From: Membranipora membranacea
Taxonomy: Eukaryota > Bryozoa > Gymnolaemata > Cheilostomatida > Membraniporidae
Assembly (NCBI GenBank): GCA_914767715.1
Contig: OU612065.1
Span: forward strand, 13,640,001-13,704,000
DNA: 64,000 bases
Direction of reading: 5' to 3'
How positions within the stretch are numbered: position 1 is the stretch's first letter; each line of letters starts with the position of its first letter. Below are positions 1 through 10,800 of the stretch, in pieces. Below the pieces are notes generated by a model. It saw only the letters and a program-made list of their open reading frames with translations. It was not told the origin of the DNA and did no database searches. The position numbers and the translations under genes were made by a program.

Positions 1-664
1 TATATTTAGATTTTTTTTCACAGAGCACTTACAAAATGATGATTTTCGTATGAAATATTGATACAATGTATATACATATACATACATACATACATACAAT
101 ATATTCATTGAATTCCATACCTGGAATAGCATCATTAGCTTTCTTTTGCAAAACAAAGGGCTTGCAAAAATAGCCAGTCCCTAGTAGCAATCTAGAAATG
201 CCCTAATCATCGACACTGTAGGGGTATAATTACTGTTTGCAATTTTGTAAACAAGACAATTTCTCAGGCTAATTATTCATGCTACTAGGGACAGCCAATC
301 AGATAACAGTCAGATGGGTCCCTGTGTTTAGTGTCCTAACTGTATAACGCTATGATACTATTTCCATTCTAAGAGAAGAATCTAATTCAGTGAATATATT
401 ATAATGAAATTTAGTGTGTCCATGCATCAAAAATATAGAATAATAAAAAAATCAAGGCCCACTTGTGGATAATGTTGTTGTGTAAATTGTAGGTGATATG
501 CATAATATAACTGTTCAAAACATGATGTGCAAGGTTGTTGTGCGATAGGAAAGTACAACTAGACAGACAATTATAGCAAAGTGTGCAAGAGAACACTGAA
601 AAACTCTTCCGGTCATGGACATGTATGCACGCTAGAACGAGTAATGTCTTTACATAATTGGGGA
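1..664. other. Intergenic, no gene recognised
   Basis: I see no convincing exon on either strand. A CATA-type microsatellite lies at about 71-98. The rest is ordinary AT-rich sequence, presumably downstream flank of the oxygenase pseudogene that reads towards it on the minus strand. Confidence 0.5.
71..98. repeat. CATA tetranucleotide microsatellite
   Basis: About four tandem CATA units are visible at 81-97, inside a longer imperfect TA/CATA tract. It is a simple repeat and nothing else is claimed. Confidence 0.85.
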
Positions 665-2331
665 TCAGGCAGTTCCCACTGCTCTGTCCTTGTATTCTCT
701 GAATTGTGACATTTTTTCATATTTGCATGTTTGTTGTTCTGCTTCCATGTATGCAATGACTGGGTAGAGTGGGTCTTCTTCGGGACAAAGGACTTTTGGA
801 TCAATGCTGGTGGTCCGAATAATGGTATAGATAGTCTCTGTGATATGTCGCCTAAAATAGTATAAACAAATTTTTTGCAATTTTTAATACAGTGTATAGC
901 AAGAATTTTTACAATATTGGCGATGCTCTAAAACCAAAGTAGTAATGAAAGGGATGAATTACAAACTGCCTCATCGATGGTAATGTAACTCATACTCATA
1001 ACCAATACGCAGAAGTAATTTAACGTTTATTTCTATTATTCTGCTATTATGTTAAAATAATATAAAGGATCTGCAGTCTACAGTATTATGTGCCTATCTT
1101 ATAGTGGTCATTAGTCAATCTCTGCATAGCTCGACCACTGAATAGTGATTATAATAAATGCTTTTGAGTTACCTGTACCATCTGTCCACTGCTTAGTCTC
1201 TGGGCATTGTACCTGTAATCCTACAATGCAGAGGAGGCGTGGAAGAGGATCAATGGTAAATCTAACATTTGAGTCATACCTTGTCAAAAATGAGACATAT
1301 AACTAAAAATGTAAAATGTAGCATAGCTGTACAAACTATTAAGTTCGGCCTCTGAGTAGGATTTTACCAATGTAGTCTTGAAGTGTGTAATTGACCAACC
1401 TCAAACGCCATCCTGATAAAGAATGGTGAGCAGTCCAGAATCTGTATGGGCATTATAGCCCAGCCTGACCCCGTCCGGAACAGATATCTCAGCAGGGCTG
1501 TATCCCTCTGCATGTTGTGGATAATAGATCAATATCATTGTCACCTCATCGTCTGGTCGTCTAGTAACATTGTTTCCCGGATCAATAAAAACAGAGGAGA
1601 TAGAGTGATATCAGGCAGTATTATTGCTCGTCGGTGATATTGTTATATATGCCATGCCTATAACGCTGGCACTAATTATGTCTGCTACAACACATTTGGG
1701 AAATAAGAAAACTTAAATGTGCTTGAATTTGCTGCAGAAGCGTTACCTTATTATGATACCCTTCTCAATAGAAAAAGTCAAAATCTACATTTGAGAAACA
1801 AGCATTATTGTATATATTAGGATCTCGGTGTCAAGATGCACCAATTTTCAAATGGCATATAGTGTCACTAGCGCCATTATATGCCAAGTAACTTGACTCA
1901 TGGAGTTGAAATAAAAACAACGGGTTAGTTTAAGACTTGCGAACCCATTTCAAACAATTAAAGTCAGGTAACTCAGCATCGTATTAAATTGCAGTTTTAA
2001 ATGTCCATAAGACAGGGCGCTCTCTCTTTGGGCTAATGTATTGTGGTTTACTCACCTGGGATGGGTCTGCTTTGTATATTTGATACACCCCTTTGACGAA
2101 TGCATGTAGTGCTGTAAAATACTTTATGATCATCTCTCACTTTCCTGCTGGGGTCTGCAAAATCCAAACATTCCTTCCCGAACACGGAAGACTCGTAACT
2201 TGTAAGCCGTGGCGATATGAAAAGGCCAGGGCAAGCGTAGGAGGGCAGTTCCTTTCGGGCAGTTCCTTTTGGAGAACCCTCAGGAGCACATCACAGGTTT
2301 TTTTACTGTATATACTCGGGACACGAGTCAT
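665..2331 (-). pseudogene. 2-oxoglutarate/Fe(II) oxygenase (isopenicillin-N-synthase-like) pseudogene
   Basis: Minus-strand blocks resemble the 2OG-Fe(II) dioxygenase superfamily, soluble enzymes that use iron and 2-oxoglutarate to oxidise small molecules. About 2060-2331 holds the pre-core helix (GRNVW, then KYFTALHAFVKGVYQIY). About 1404-1600 holds the core strand with the iron ligands in HTDSGLLTILYQD. About 1171-1226 holds GLQVQCPETKQWTDG. About 665-850 holds RLSIPLFGPP and CPEEDPLYPVIAYME. Three lesions are visible. An in-frame TGA at 2137-2139 separates GRNVWILQTPAGK from EMIIKYFTAL. Another TGA follows the HxD block, after ILYQDGV. In the last block RLSIPLFGPP and CPEEDPLYP lie in different frames. 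The segment with the distal iron histidine was not found. A decayed copy is the simplest reading; assembly errors or unusual splicing could explain single lesions but hardly all three. Confidence 0.6.
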
Positions 2332-3635
2332 TTTGATGGTACAGTATAGCTCTTTTTGGTTTTATGCAATGATTGTAACTTTTAATTTAAGTTCCCTATT
2401 CATAAAAATTAATCTGATTTTAATGTCAAAAGACATCTCAAAAGTTAGTCATCGATTAAGTGAATTAACATCTAACGTCTCTGTTATATATACCATGCCT
2501 TAACGATGACAGTTAATTAGTCTGCTAACAGACATCACAGGACGTGATGTCAGATTCTATTGTTCTTTTATAATGACCACAATGCAGTGGCTATTTCCTT
2601 TCTATGTAAACCATGCTACCAGTAAGATGCCTCTGCTAGATGCTCCCAATAAAATATCGTAAAACATCACCAACACACAAACTTAATAGTCTCAAAGTTC
2701 AAGTCAAAGACATTTCATTTGAAACTTTGAATAAATAAACAAAACACTTTTTATATGGAGTTTCCCCTTTCTTCAACAGGAAGGGGTAACTCCATACAAA
2801 ATAAACATGAGCAACAATGAGTAGAAGAGAAGTGCCTGTTCTGCTTGTGTGTTTGACCTCTAAATGGTTGGAATATCCGACAAGGCAATAAAGATATATA
2901 TGTTCAGCAAAAACAGTTTCCTTTTTAACAGTCAGCGCTAACATAACACAACAAAACATTATGGTTAAACTCACTGGCGTAATTTTGTCGTCTCATAATA
3001 GCATTGGGTATATTTAGGAGTGTTGAGTGGACTAAATGGTTGCAATAGAAAGACATATCTGAAAATAATGAATTTTCACACATTATTATGCGTAATGGTT
3101 GAATTAACATACATATTCATAAACAGTTTATATCAAAATAATTCCAGTTAAGTGTTCTATGAAGACAACACAGTTTACCATTACCAGCAAACATTAACAA
3201 AATTTATATTAATTCAGAATAATTATAAAGTTACTTACAGGACATCAGGTGATGTATTAACTAACAATTCCAGTATGCTGACAGATGGTTGAAAAGACAG
3301 CTTATAAGATAAAAGTATTACACTGGAAAATATTAAGCAGAAACTTGATACGCACTGCTGTAAGTAAGTGATAACTAATACATTAATATGAATTTTTATA
3401 TTATGACGTTTTACTACTTTTAGCTGATAATGCCTTACTTTTCTAATTAACTTGATGAGATTATTTTATATTTTTGAGTTTTAGAATTTAGATATTCAAA
3501 TGCTTGATTTGGACTCGAGAACTCTTCAGAAAGATGGCAAGACCATTGTTAGCGGAAACAAAGAAAATGTTGCAATAATGTCGACATTTAAGCGACTCCT
3601 AAGATCGAATTAGATATCGAATAGGAACGATACCT
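2332..3635. other. Intergenic, no gene recognised
   Basis: Only short ORFs without family resemblance or good splice sites are present. The region could hold further degraded 5' exons of the oxygenase pseudogene, but I could not recognise any. Confidence 0.4.
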
Positions 3636-3636
3636 G

Positions 3637-3673
3637 TTGTGACCAATGAACTCCCTCTCTTCATTTCTGTGAC
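3637..3673. repeat. Diverged micro-palindrome insert with near-perfect 7-bp flanking repeat
   Basis: The insert occupies 3644-3666. It begins CAATGAACTCCCTCT, the same start as the copy at 50166, and ends TTCATTT, one base off the expected TTCATTG. It is flanked by TTGTGAC (3637-3643) and CTGTGAC (3667-3673), which match at six of seven positions. I read it as an older member of the micro-palindrome family described at 14867, 37925, 38682 and 50159. Confidence 0.6.
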
Positions 3674-3789
3674 TATATAAAGAGCTGCAGAGACACTTAA
3701 CATGAGCTCATTTTGGAACAGCCTTGACGAAGGTTGTGTTATGTGCAATTTTCTTAGATTGAATTTTATTGGAATAATTATAATCGAAA

Positions 3790-3899
3790 ATGTATATTCC
3801 ACACCAAGAACTTAGTGAGATTATTGAATTACTCAGAAACATACGTATTGAATTCCAGCCGAAGGAAGCGAGCAGCTTTCCGTCAGAGCAGTTGGCGAG
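3790..3899 (+). CDS. Candidate first coding exon of an unidentified gene (weak)
   Basis: An ATG opens 110 nt of open frame that ends at a consensus donor (GCGAG followed by GTGAGTT). The product begins MYIPHQELSEIIELLRNIRI and continues to SEQLAR, a hydrophilic, helix-like sequence. I do not recognise it. No compatible downstream exon (phase 2 entry) could be found before the next gene at 6131, so it may be a chance ORF beside a chance donor. A large first intron would be the alternative. Confidence 0.25.
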
Positions 3900-4923
3900 G
3901 TGAGTTTATCACAGTTGTGAAAACTCTTATTAATAATGCCTGGCAATATTCAAGGTTGAAATTTGTTTGATAAAATAATTATTATAAAGCTCCAGTTCAA
4001 GGCAAAGGTAAGTCCTTGGTTATATCGACTGATCATCCGTTATAATCTTGTTGAAGCTCCATTGTTATTGGCGAGTCTGCCATTTGTAATTTCCTGCAGA
4101 GGATCAAGTGAATCTTGAGTCTCATTGAAGGTGAAGCTGTCACCACATATATTGAATTGTCTTGGCGAGCATTTAGCCAGAGGAATACCGGTCATTGTAT
4201 TACAAGTCGCCCTACCTTTTGATTTAATCCAATATTTCATAACTACAATATTATACTCATAATTATATTTCACATTTAATTTTAGAAGGTTGTTTTACTT
4301 TCATAGTACGGGCAACCATTGGTTGGAAACTCAATTACATTTTTTTAGGCCTCACCCTTGTAAGGCACACATATTCAAGTTAATGATTGCTTAGGTGGAT
4401 TTCAGAGGTCCATAAAGTTAAGAGTGCTATCTATTACACATTATACAATTTCACCATTACACATTACACCGTTACACAAAATAGAACCAAAATTTACCTT
4501 GTGTCAAAACAATCAAAGCGATAATTATAGTATTGATGTATTAATAGTATCAGAAATATATATAACAAACACAAGAAGTGTGCAAGACGGGACCTTACAC
4601 TCCTGTAATTAATACCAAAGTTAGGGGAGTGTGCGCTCTTCGTCCCTCACACTGCCATGTTGCCCTGCTCTCTAATCAACACTGGCAAACACTGACTCAT
4701 AATAGCTATCAAGGATTTAACATAGGAAAGCTCGGATAATTACTTGTCTGATTGCTTTTATAGCAGAAATACAAAACTATAAATATTAGAGTATTTGCAT
4801 CAACAAAAACTGTCCAAATACACTGGTGCTATGGACATCTTAGCCTCATGTGACAATAAAAAGAAATACTGACCAAGTCTCGGCGCCTTGATAGTCGATA
4901 CCCAACTTTTGCAATATCCCTCT

Positions 4924-5258
4924 GCCACCACAGAGAGAACAAACTTGTTCTTGTCCATTTTTTACTTGATGAATGTGTCCCCCTCAACCATTTTCCTACA
5001 GATCTGTCTTTTTAATGCCTGTCATTAGCTAATAAAGTGTAGCAAGAGCTAAAAGATTGTTTGCTGTGGTAAATGAGTTGACATCTAAACCATTTGTGTA
5101 GTTTTAGTTTACAAAATACTACAAATAAACAAGGGGGAGAGTTAGCCTGGGCAGCTTGCCCACCCAACCCCTTAACAGCCGCCTACGGCCGCAATCGCCA
5201 TCCCGAACGCCATTAAGGGCTAGCTGTGTCCGCCACCACAGAGGGAACAACTTGTTCT
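4924..5258. repeat. Direct pair of 28-bp units around a GC-rich palindromic patch
   Basis: GCCACCACAGAG followed by a GAACAA / CTTGTTCT palindrome occurs at 4924-4951 and again at 5232-5258, in the same orientation 308 bp apart. Just before the second unit, 5142-5226 is unusually GC-rich for this window. It contains the inverted pairs TGGGCA/TGCCCA and CCCTTAA/TTAAGGG. This is probably a decayed non-autonomous transposon or two partial copies of one. No coding capacity is seen. Confidence 0.45.
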
Positions 5259-5554
5259 AGAAATAGACTAGATAACAATTTGAATCAATGTCAACGTTCA
5301 TCAAGAAATTTTCGCTGACAAGTGAAGTGAGGTTTAACTTTTGATAATAGCCTCCAAAACCTGGTGTCTCCATTGGTCTAGTTTCAGCCATCAAGACACC
5401 CTATTGGCTAATAGGCAATCAATAACCAATTTGATGTTTGAAAGGAAAAAACAGTTATTAACAGCATTATTTTGGGAGAACCAGGGAAGAGTGGGATATA
5501 CCCTAAAACAACCTTGCAAGAACACAACTTTGTTAACAACCTCAGATGATGCAT

Positions 5555-5585
5555 GTTTATTCAAGGAGTTATTGCTTGGTATATT
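5555..5585. repeat. Possible CAAGG-type micro-insert with 6/7 flanking repeat
   Basis: CAAGGAGTTATTGCTTG (5562-5578) lies between GTTTATT (5555-5561) and GTATATT (5579-5585), which match at six of seven bases. It has the CAA...TTG ends and 7-bp spacing of the better copies elsewhere, but its arms are short. Support is moderate at best. Confidence 0.35.
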
Positions 5586-5605
5586 CATATTGGCAAGAGG
5601 CGCAG

Positions 5606-5647
5606 CCATAGACTTGATAATGATAATTATTATTATTAAGTCTATGG
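5606..5647. repeat. Short inverted repeat with CCATAGACTT arms
   Basis: CCATAGACTT (5606-5615) is perfectly inverted at 5638-5647 as AAGTCTATGG, around an AT-rich centre. The same arm, CATAGACTTAATA, recurs singly at about 40446 and 57498. I read these as terminal remnants of one MITE family. Confidence 0.5.
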
Positions 5648-6130
5648 GCGGAACATACAAAAAAATGGTGTATTTAATTGATGAGGCATGAGAAGGAACC
5701 TTATGAGTTTCAAAATAATTCTGATCATTCGTATGCTGAGGAATTGCGATTTCTCTTAACAGGAGAACACAACTACAGTAAAAATAATGTTGTCAGTTCT
5801 TCATTTCTGTCATTGTAAGCTCATACTGTACAATATATGTCAAGTACAAACAAAATAAAATACCATTTATGCTATCCTAACTATGACCATATACATATTT
5901 TTGTACAGTTTACATGCTTATGAACATGACTAAAGTAATATGAGCATGGTATAGTTTGTCAATAGAAATGCTTGAGTGGCCGATATAATTACCTGTTGTG
6001 ATCACAGGGACCAGATAATTAAGTCAAAATAATTGGATACCCATGCACTGAGAATCATGACATACTAGTGGTCGAGTTTCAATCAACACAACATAAGACA
6101 GTCTTCGTTGCAACAGTTTAAAAGTAAGAA

Positions 6131-6971
6131 ATGTCGCTAGTAAACTGTAGTCAGCCTGAAATAGTGATACTATTAGTGGTATTGACTTTGGGTCCATCTC
6201 ATTCAACTATCGAAACTAAATCTCAGGGTAAGTCTGAAGATAATCATACTCCTTATGTGTGCAAATATAACCAGAAAAAAAGACTTCAGTTTTAAAAAAT
6301 GTGTATAAATTGTGTTGCTTCTTATATTCACAGGATTCCATGTGTATGACGATATACCAGCAGAAAGCTTAGGAAAGGACAATGAAGGGGAGCCGGAGTT
6401 CTATGACGAGTATTCCGCTGGTAATCACAGAGATCTACCTACTGAGCATTCTTACTTGGACACTGTAAACGAATCTTTGAAAGATCAGGAAAAAGTCATG
6501 GACCCATCAGTGCTCATAAGAGGATATGGTAGTGTAGACAGACAGGAAATAGGCAGTGACAACGAGGGTGATCCAATAATCGATGGAATCGTCATGTCAA
6601 GTAACCCTGACCTTACACTTGAAGAGCAAATACGGAATGCTAACCTTGTTGGTTCTGAAGAAGACAATGAACAAGATGTGTATGACTTAGTAGAAGACGC
6701 AAAGCGGAGACAGCGAGCAGGCAAACTTACATCTGTCGAACAGGAAGACCTGCAAAGACTGGTCGATGTTTTAAATGGGGTAAATATTAGGAGATCGAGT
6801 GCAGGACATGAATATGATCCCAGCACATTACATAAAGATGTCCCAAGTGAGGAGATAGGATCAGACATGGAGGGAGAGCCCATATGGGATGATAAAGAAT
6901 CAGTGATGCATCATGGGATACATCAGACAACGCAAAACAAAGATCAACTAAAATCCCATGATGAGCTGTAG
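6131..6971 (+). CDS. Small acidic ER-lumen protein with GxDxEG[ED]P repeats and C-terminal HDEL
   Basis: Two exons, 6131-6227 and 6334-6971, join in phase and encode 244 residues ending at TAG. Exon 1 encodes a signal peptide (hydrophobic core IVILLVVLTLG, about residues 11-21). The mature protein is strongly acidic. Three copies of a decapeptide stand at 44-53 (SLGKDNEGEP), 104-113 (EIGSDNEGDP) and 206-215 (EIGSDMEGEP). Residues 124-186 look helical and charged, with KRRQR at 156-160. The protein ends SHDEL, so a C-terminal HDEL retrieval signal predicts a soluble ER-resident protein. I do not recognise the family; the acidic repeats might bind calcium or a chaperone partner, which is inference. 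Secretion as a processed precursor is less likely because of the HDEL. Splice sites are strong (AG|GGTAAGT, TTCACAG|GA). The gene converges on Dab. Confidence 0.75.
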
Positions 6972-7867
6972 ATAAGTGACAGAGTACATGCACCATTATA
7001 TTCTCAGAATTTTTTATGATAACAATAATTCCAATATGTCAAAGGTTTTGTAACACTTTGTTTTCACTTTCACAAAAAAAGTCAAATAGCCATAAAAGTA
7101 TCATTTTTCTTTGGTAAAGCATACATGTAGTAAGAGTATGCGCTAAAACTGTATTTTTGATGCTAGCATTAAACATTGTCACGTCCAACAAAATATATAC
7201 GATTTCATTTGCAAAAGCCTTACATTTTACATGCAACAGTATTGATCATTCAGGATAAAAGAGCACCATGCAAACTTGATAGGGTTATTGGCATGTGAAC
7301 TACAAAAAAAAAGGGATTCTCTGCAGCTGTTTTGTATTAGATCATTACTGTACTAAGACTAGAAGCTAAAATGCCAAAATAAGATATCATGTAGGCGAGT
7401 CACCTCTAAAAACAAGCTGTTATATGAAGGGCGTATCTTAAAAAAGATCACACTACAACACATTTTCCCACAGCCTGTTAAATTGAATATGAGATGTGTA
7501 GAGTGTGTGTGAATAGAATAGTGTTTGACCTGGCAGGGAGACGAGCCAGTCAGGGGGTAATAACTTAAAGTACGGGTTTGAATAAAATGTTAATCCCCAT
7601 CCCGGGTTTACATGCAAAGCCCTTTCACCTACCCTGCATTCAGCCTATACTTACATTATTAAACCATGGTTAGTTTATGGTTTGGTACTATCTACCAAAC
7701 TTGCTCGATTATCTAAACAAATAAATATATAGCACACAATGTTTAAATAAAGACAGGCAGTATGGGAGAGCAAACAGTATTTCAATACCAAAGTCTGCTC
7801 TTTCAAAAATCAGACTGTGCAGATCGGGAATGAGTTTATATAACTATAAAAGCAAAACATGACATTA
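6972..7867. other. 3' UTR and intergenic between two convergent genes
   Basis: This holds the 3' flank of the ER-protein gene (AATAAA at 7581-7586 is a possible polyadenylation signal) and the 3' flank of Dab on the other strand. No further gene or repeat is recognised. Confidence 0.5.
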
Positions 7868-10800
7868 TCATACATTGTCATGTTCAAAACAACGAGGAGG
7901 GAGTGAGAGTGGTATTGACTTACTGCCTATAACAGAGGGATTCTCTTCGACTAACGATTTAGAGCTTTTTTGTCGCTCTGGTAGTCTGGGCGGCTCAGCC
8001 GATATAGATCGACTTGGTAGAGATGGAGGTGTAGGTTTTGGCGGTGGAAGTGAAGGCGGGGGCATATCAGGAGGCTGTGTAGTACCATTTGATGTAACCA
8101 TAGTCAAATCGATGCTTGTGGAAGTTTGTGAATCAAGCTGAGATTGACCTCTACCTATACGAGATCTAGACGGTACAGGAGGTAGAGCCGCTGGAGGGCT
8201 GATCAGATTTGAAGTTGGTCTGCGAGCTGGAATGGCTGGAGGAGGTTTCCTGACTGGTGGTTGTGAAGCTGCAGGCAGAGGGATAGTCTCCTTATTGACA
8301 GACACAACCATACCCGGAGGTAGAGATGGAGGGGGACAACTGGGGGGTCCTGAGGATAACTGGTCATCATCAGTATCATTGTCGGATTCAGTTAGTACAT
8401 TGTTCTCTACAGCCTTGATTATACTTTCACTTTCAAGTGAGGTTCTGATATTCTTTTCAGGTTTCATAGTAACAACAAAAGAAGCTTTTGGTTGTTTTGG
8501 TGTTACTAGCGCTATACCACTTGCAGTACTTGGTTGCAGCAGTTGTGAACTTAGATCATTGGTTACTTCACCTTTGTTGCTTGGAAAACTCCCCCAAGAA
8601 TCACCGAAGGGATCAGAGTCAACCTTCAGTGACTTTACTGAAGATATGCTGGATGCAAAAGGATCAACATCGGCGAAAGGATCACTCGAGGCGAAACTCG
8701 CTACCTTGTCGCCACCAAACGGGTCGTCACTGCCAAATTGGCTGTGTTTACTGAACGGATCTTCTTTGCTGCCAAATGGATCGTTCTGATTAGAGAATGG
8801 ATCGCTGCCAAAAGGGTCGTCAGCGAACGGGTCACTGTTACTGAACGGATCTGAATCAGCAAATGGGTCGGAAGATTTTGAACCATCAACAACTTCAGAT
8901 TTCTCACTAGCAAACAAACTCTCACATTGATCAGCTAGCTGTATATCTGTTTTTGGAGTGTTTACGCTAAATACGGATAAGGAGCCGAATGGGTCATTAG
9001 TGACATCAGCAGATCCAGAGGTGGTTTTCGATTCTGTACCAACTTGTTGGCTGGAAAGACCTGAGTCTTCTTCTGCGTCAGGAGAATAAACCTCCGGAAA
9101 ATTGTCTTTTGCATCTTTGGCTGCGGAAAATGGTTCAACGGAAGGCTTCTCTTTCATTGATATTGTTAAATTGAAGGGATCTTCATCTTTGTTCTGTGTT
9201 GGAACCAGGGGTTTCTCTGCTGTTAGTATATTCGATGTCACGGTAAACGGATCAGGCTCAGCATTGAATGGGTCATCAGGGTCGGGAGTTACACAGCCGA
9301 ATGGATCATCAGCATCTAATCTCCTATCATCACTTGTTTTCTTTTCTCCGAATAGGTCAGAAGGGACAGCAGCTGGCCCATTTGTCAAAACTGAGTCCTC
9401 AGTAACGATAGTTCCTGTATTGGTCATAGACACATCAGTCACTGCTACATCATCTGCTCCAATATCACCTGCTCCGACGACTTCGTTTTGTTCTGCTGAT
9501 AAGTCTTTCAACATGCCATTTGACTTATCTTCTTTAGTTGTAGGTTCAGCGGATTCCTTGATCTGCTCTATCTCTATAGATTTCGATATCACAGTTTGTG
9601 TGGGTTCATCATCATTACTAGGCGCTTTGAAATCAGTAACACCTCGTGAAAACTCAACATCAAATGGACCACTCATTCCCTGTAAATAAGGAGCAAAGGG
9701 GTGAGTTGCCATAATAATGGGAACGGAAGATGGATGTACAAAAAATAGAGTAATATTATTATCAAACTTTTTCAAATTGATTTATTAGCCAAATGTCATT
9801 ATATACTTGGTTTCTGGCCAGACCGTTTTTCCTTACAAGAGGTTTGACAACTCCCTAGATTCATATGACTAGGAGAAAATGGGCTTGTCATACTATCTTA
9901 GAACAGGAGAATAAATCAATCTTGCAAATAGTACAATAAACAAGTAATGTTTACAACTTTCTCACCCATCAAGACAATACATACAAAGGCAGCAGCTGAT
10001 GTTCAGTTTTTAGTCAAGTTCAAGTTTTGTACTACTACAATTCACTCACCAAAGCATCCAGTTTGTCACCGGCTGGTGAGCTTTCAGCCCACGGATCTGA
10101 ACTTCCCCAGGGATTATCCTCTTTCACACTGATATCTGTCTTGTCTGAGGTAGCCCAGTCATCAGAAGATCCAAAAGCAGCCCAAGAATCACTGTTAGCG
10201 GGCTGACTGCTTACAGCACCACTAGTATCTCCACCCCATGGACTCGAGTTGTCTACCGCTACCGTACCAGTTTTACTAGAGTCAGGCAGAGAGAAAAATG
10301 GATCAGCACCAAAGTCTATATCTTTATCCCATGGATTGTCTGCATTGATGGCACTAGGTTTTCCATCTGCAGTGGACATTATGACAGGAGCAGCAGAAGC
10401 TGACTGTGGCTCATTGGATGTGATCGACACGCTGTCAGGTACGGCTGGTTTAGATGAGACATTAGAGCGAATACTGGAACTAGGAGATGAAATCTGTTCA
10501 AAAGCTTCAGTCTTGGTCACATCATCAATCTTCTTCAATTCCTGTAAAATTCCATGTAAAAGGATTTGGGGATATCGGCAAACAAAGGTTTGTAATCTAG
10601 TGATAAATTTACTCATTTGCATAGCCGAACACTTTTTCTGCAAAATCCCTCCTTAATAAAAGGCCACATCAACTGTTTAGATAAAGTGGCACAACTAACA
10701 TTTCTATAACCAACCTTCAATACATCGGCTAATCATGAGAAAACATAAAAAAACTGGGTAAATAATGATGTGTTAGGTGTAATCATCTGACATGGGTGTA

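Larger units (their letters stand above)
3900..6130. other. Intergenic with small repeats
   Basis: No gene is supported. The stretch contains a duplicated short motif (4924-4951 and 5232-5258), a GC-rich palindromic patch at about 5142-5226, a CAAGG-type micro-insert (5555-5585) and an inverted repeat at 5606-5647. It looks like an accumulation of small transposon remnants. Confidence 0.45.

Noticed and set aside
4040-4273. Minus-strand ORF with DSFTFNETQDSLDPLQEITN
   Set aside because: The sequence looks protein-like, but I found no partner exons or recognisable family.
5341-5691. 116-codon plus-strand ORF
   Set aside because: It runs through the CAAGG micro-insert and the CCATAGACTT inverted repeat and has a poly-Ile stretch from AT repeats, so it is probably chance.
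8232-9689. Long plus-strand ORFs opposite the Dab last exon (8232-8789 and 9102-9689)
   Set aside because: They are antisense shadows of the repetitive DPF-coding sequence, Gly/Ser-rich and without splice or family support.
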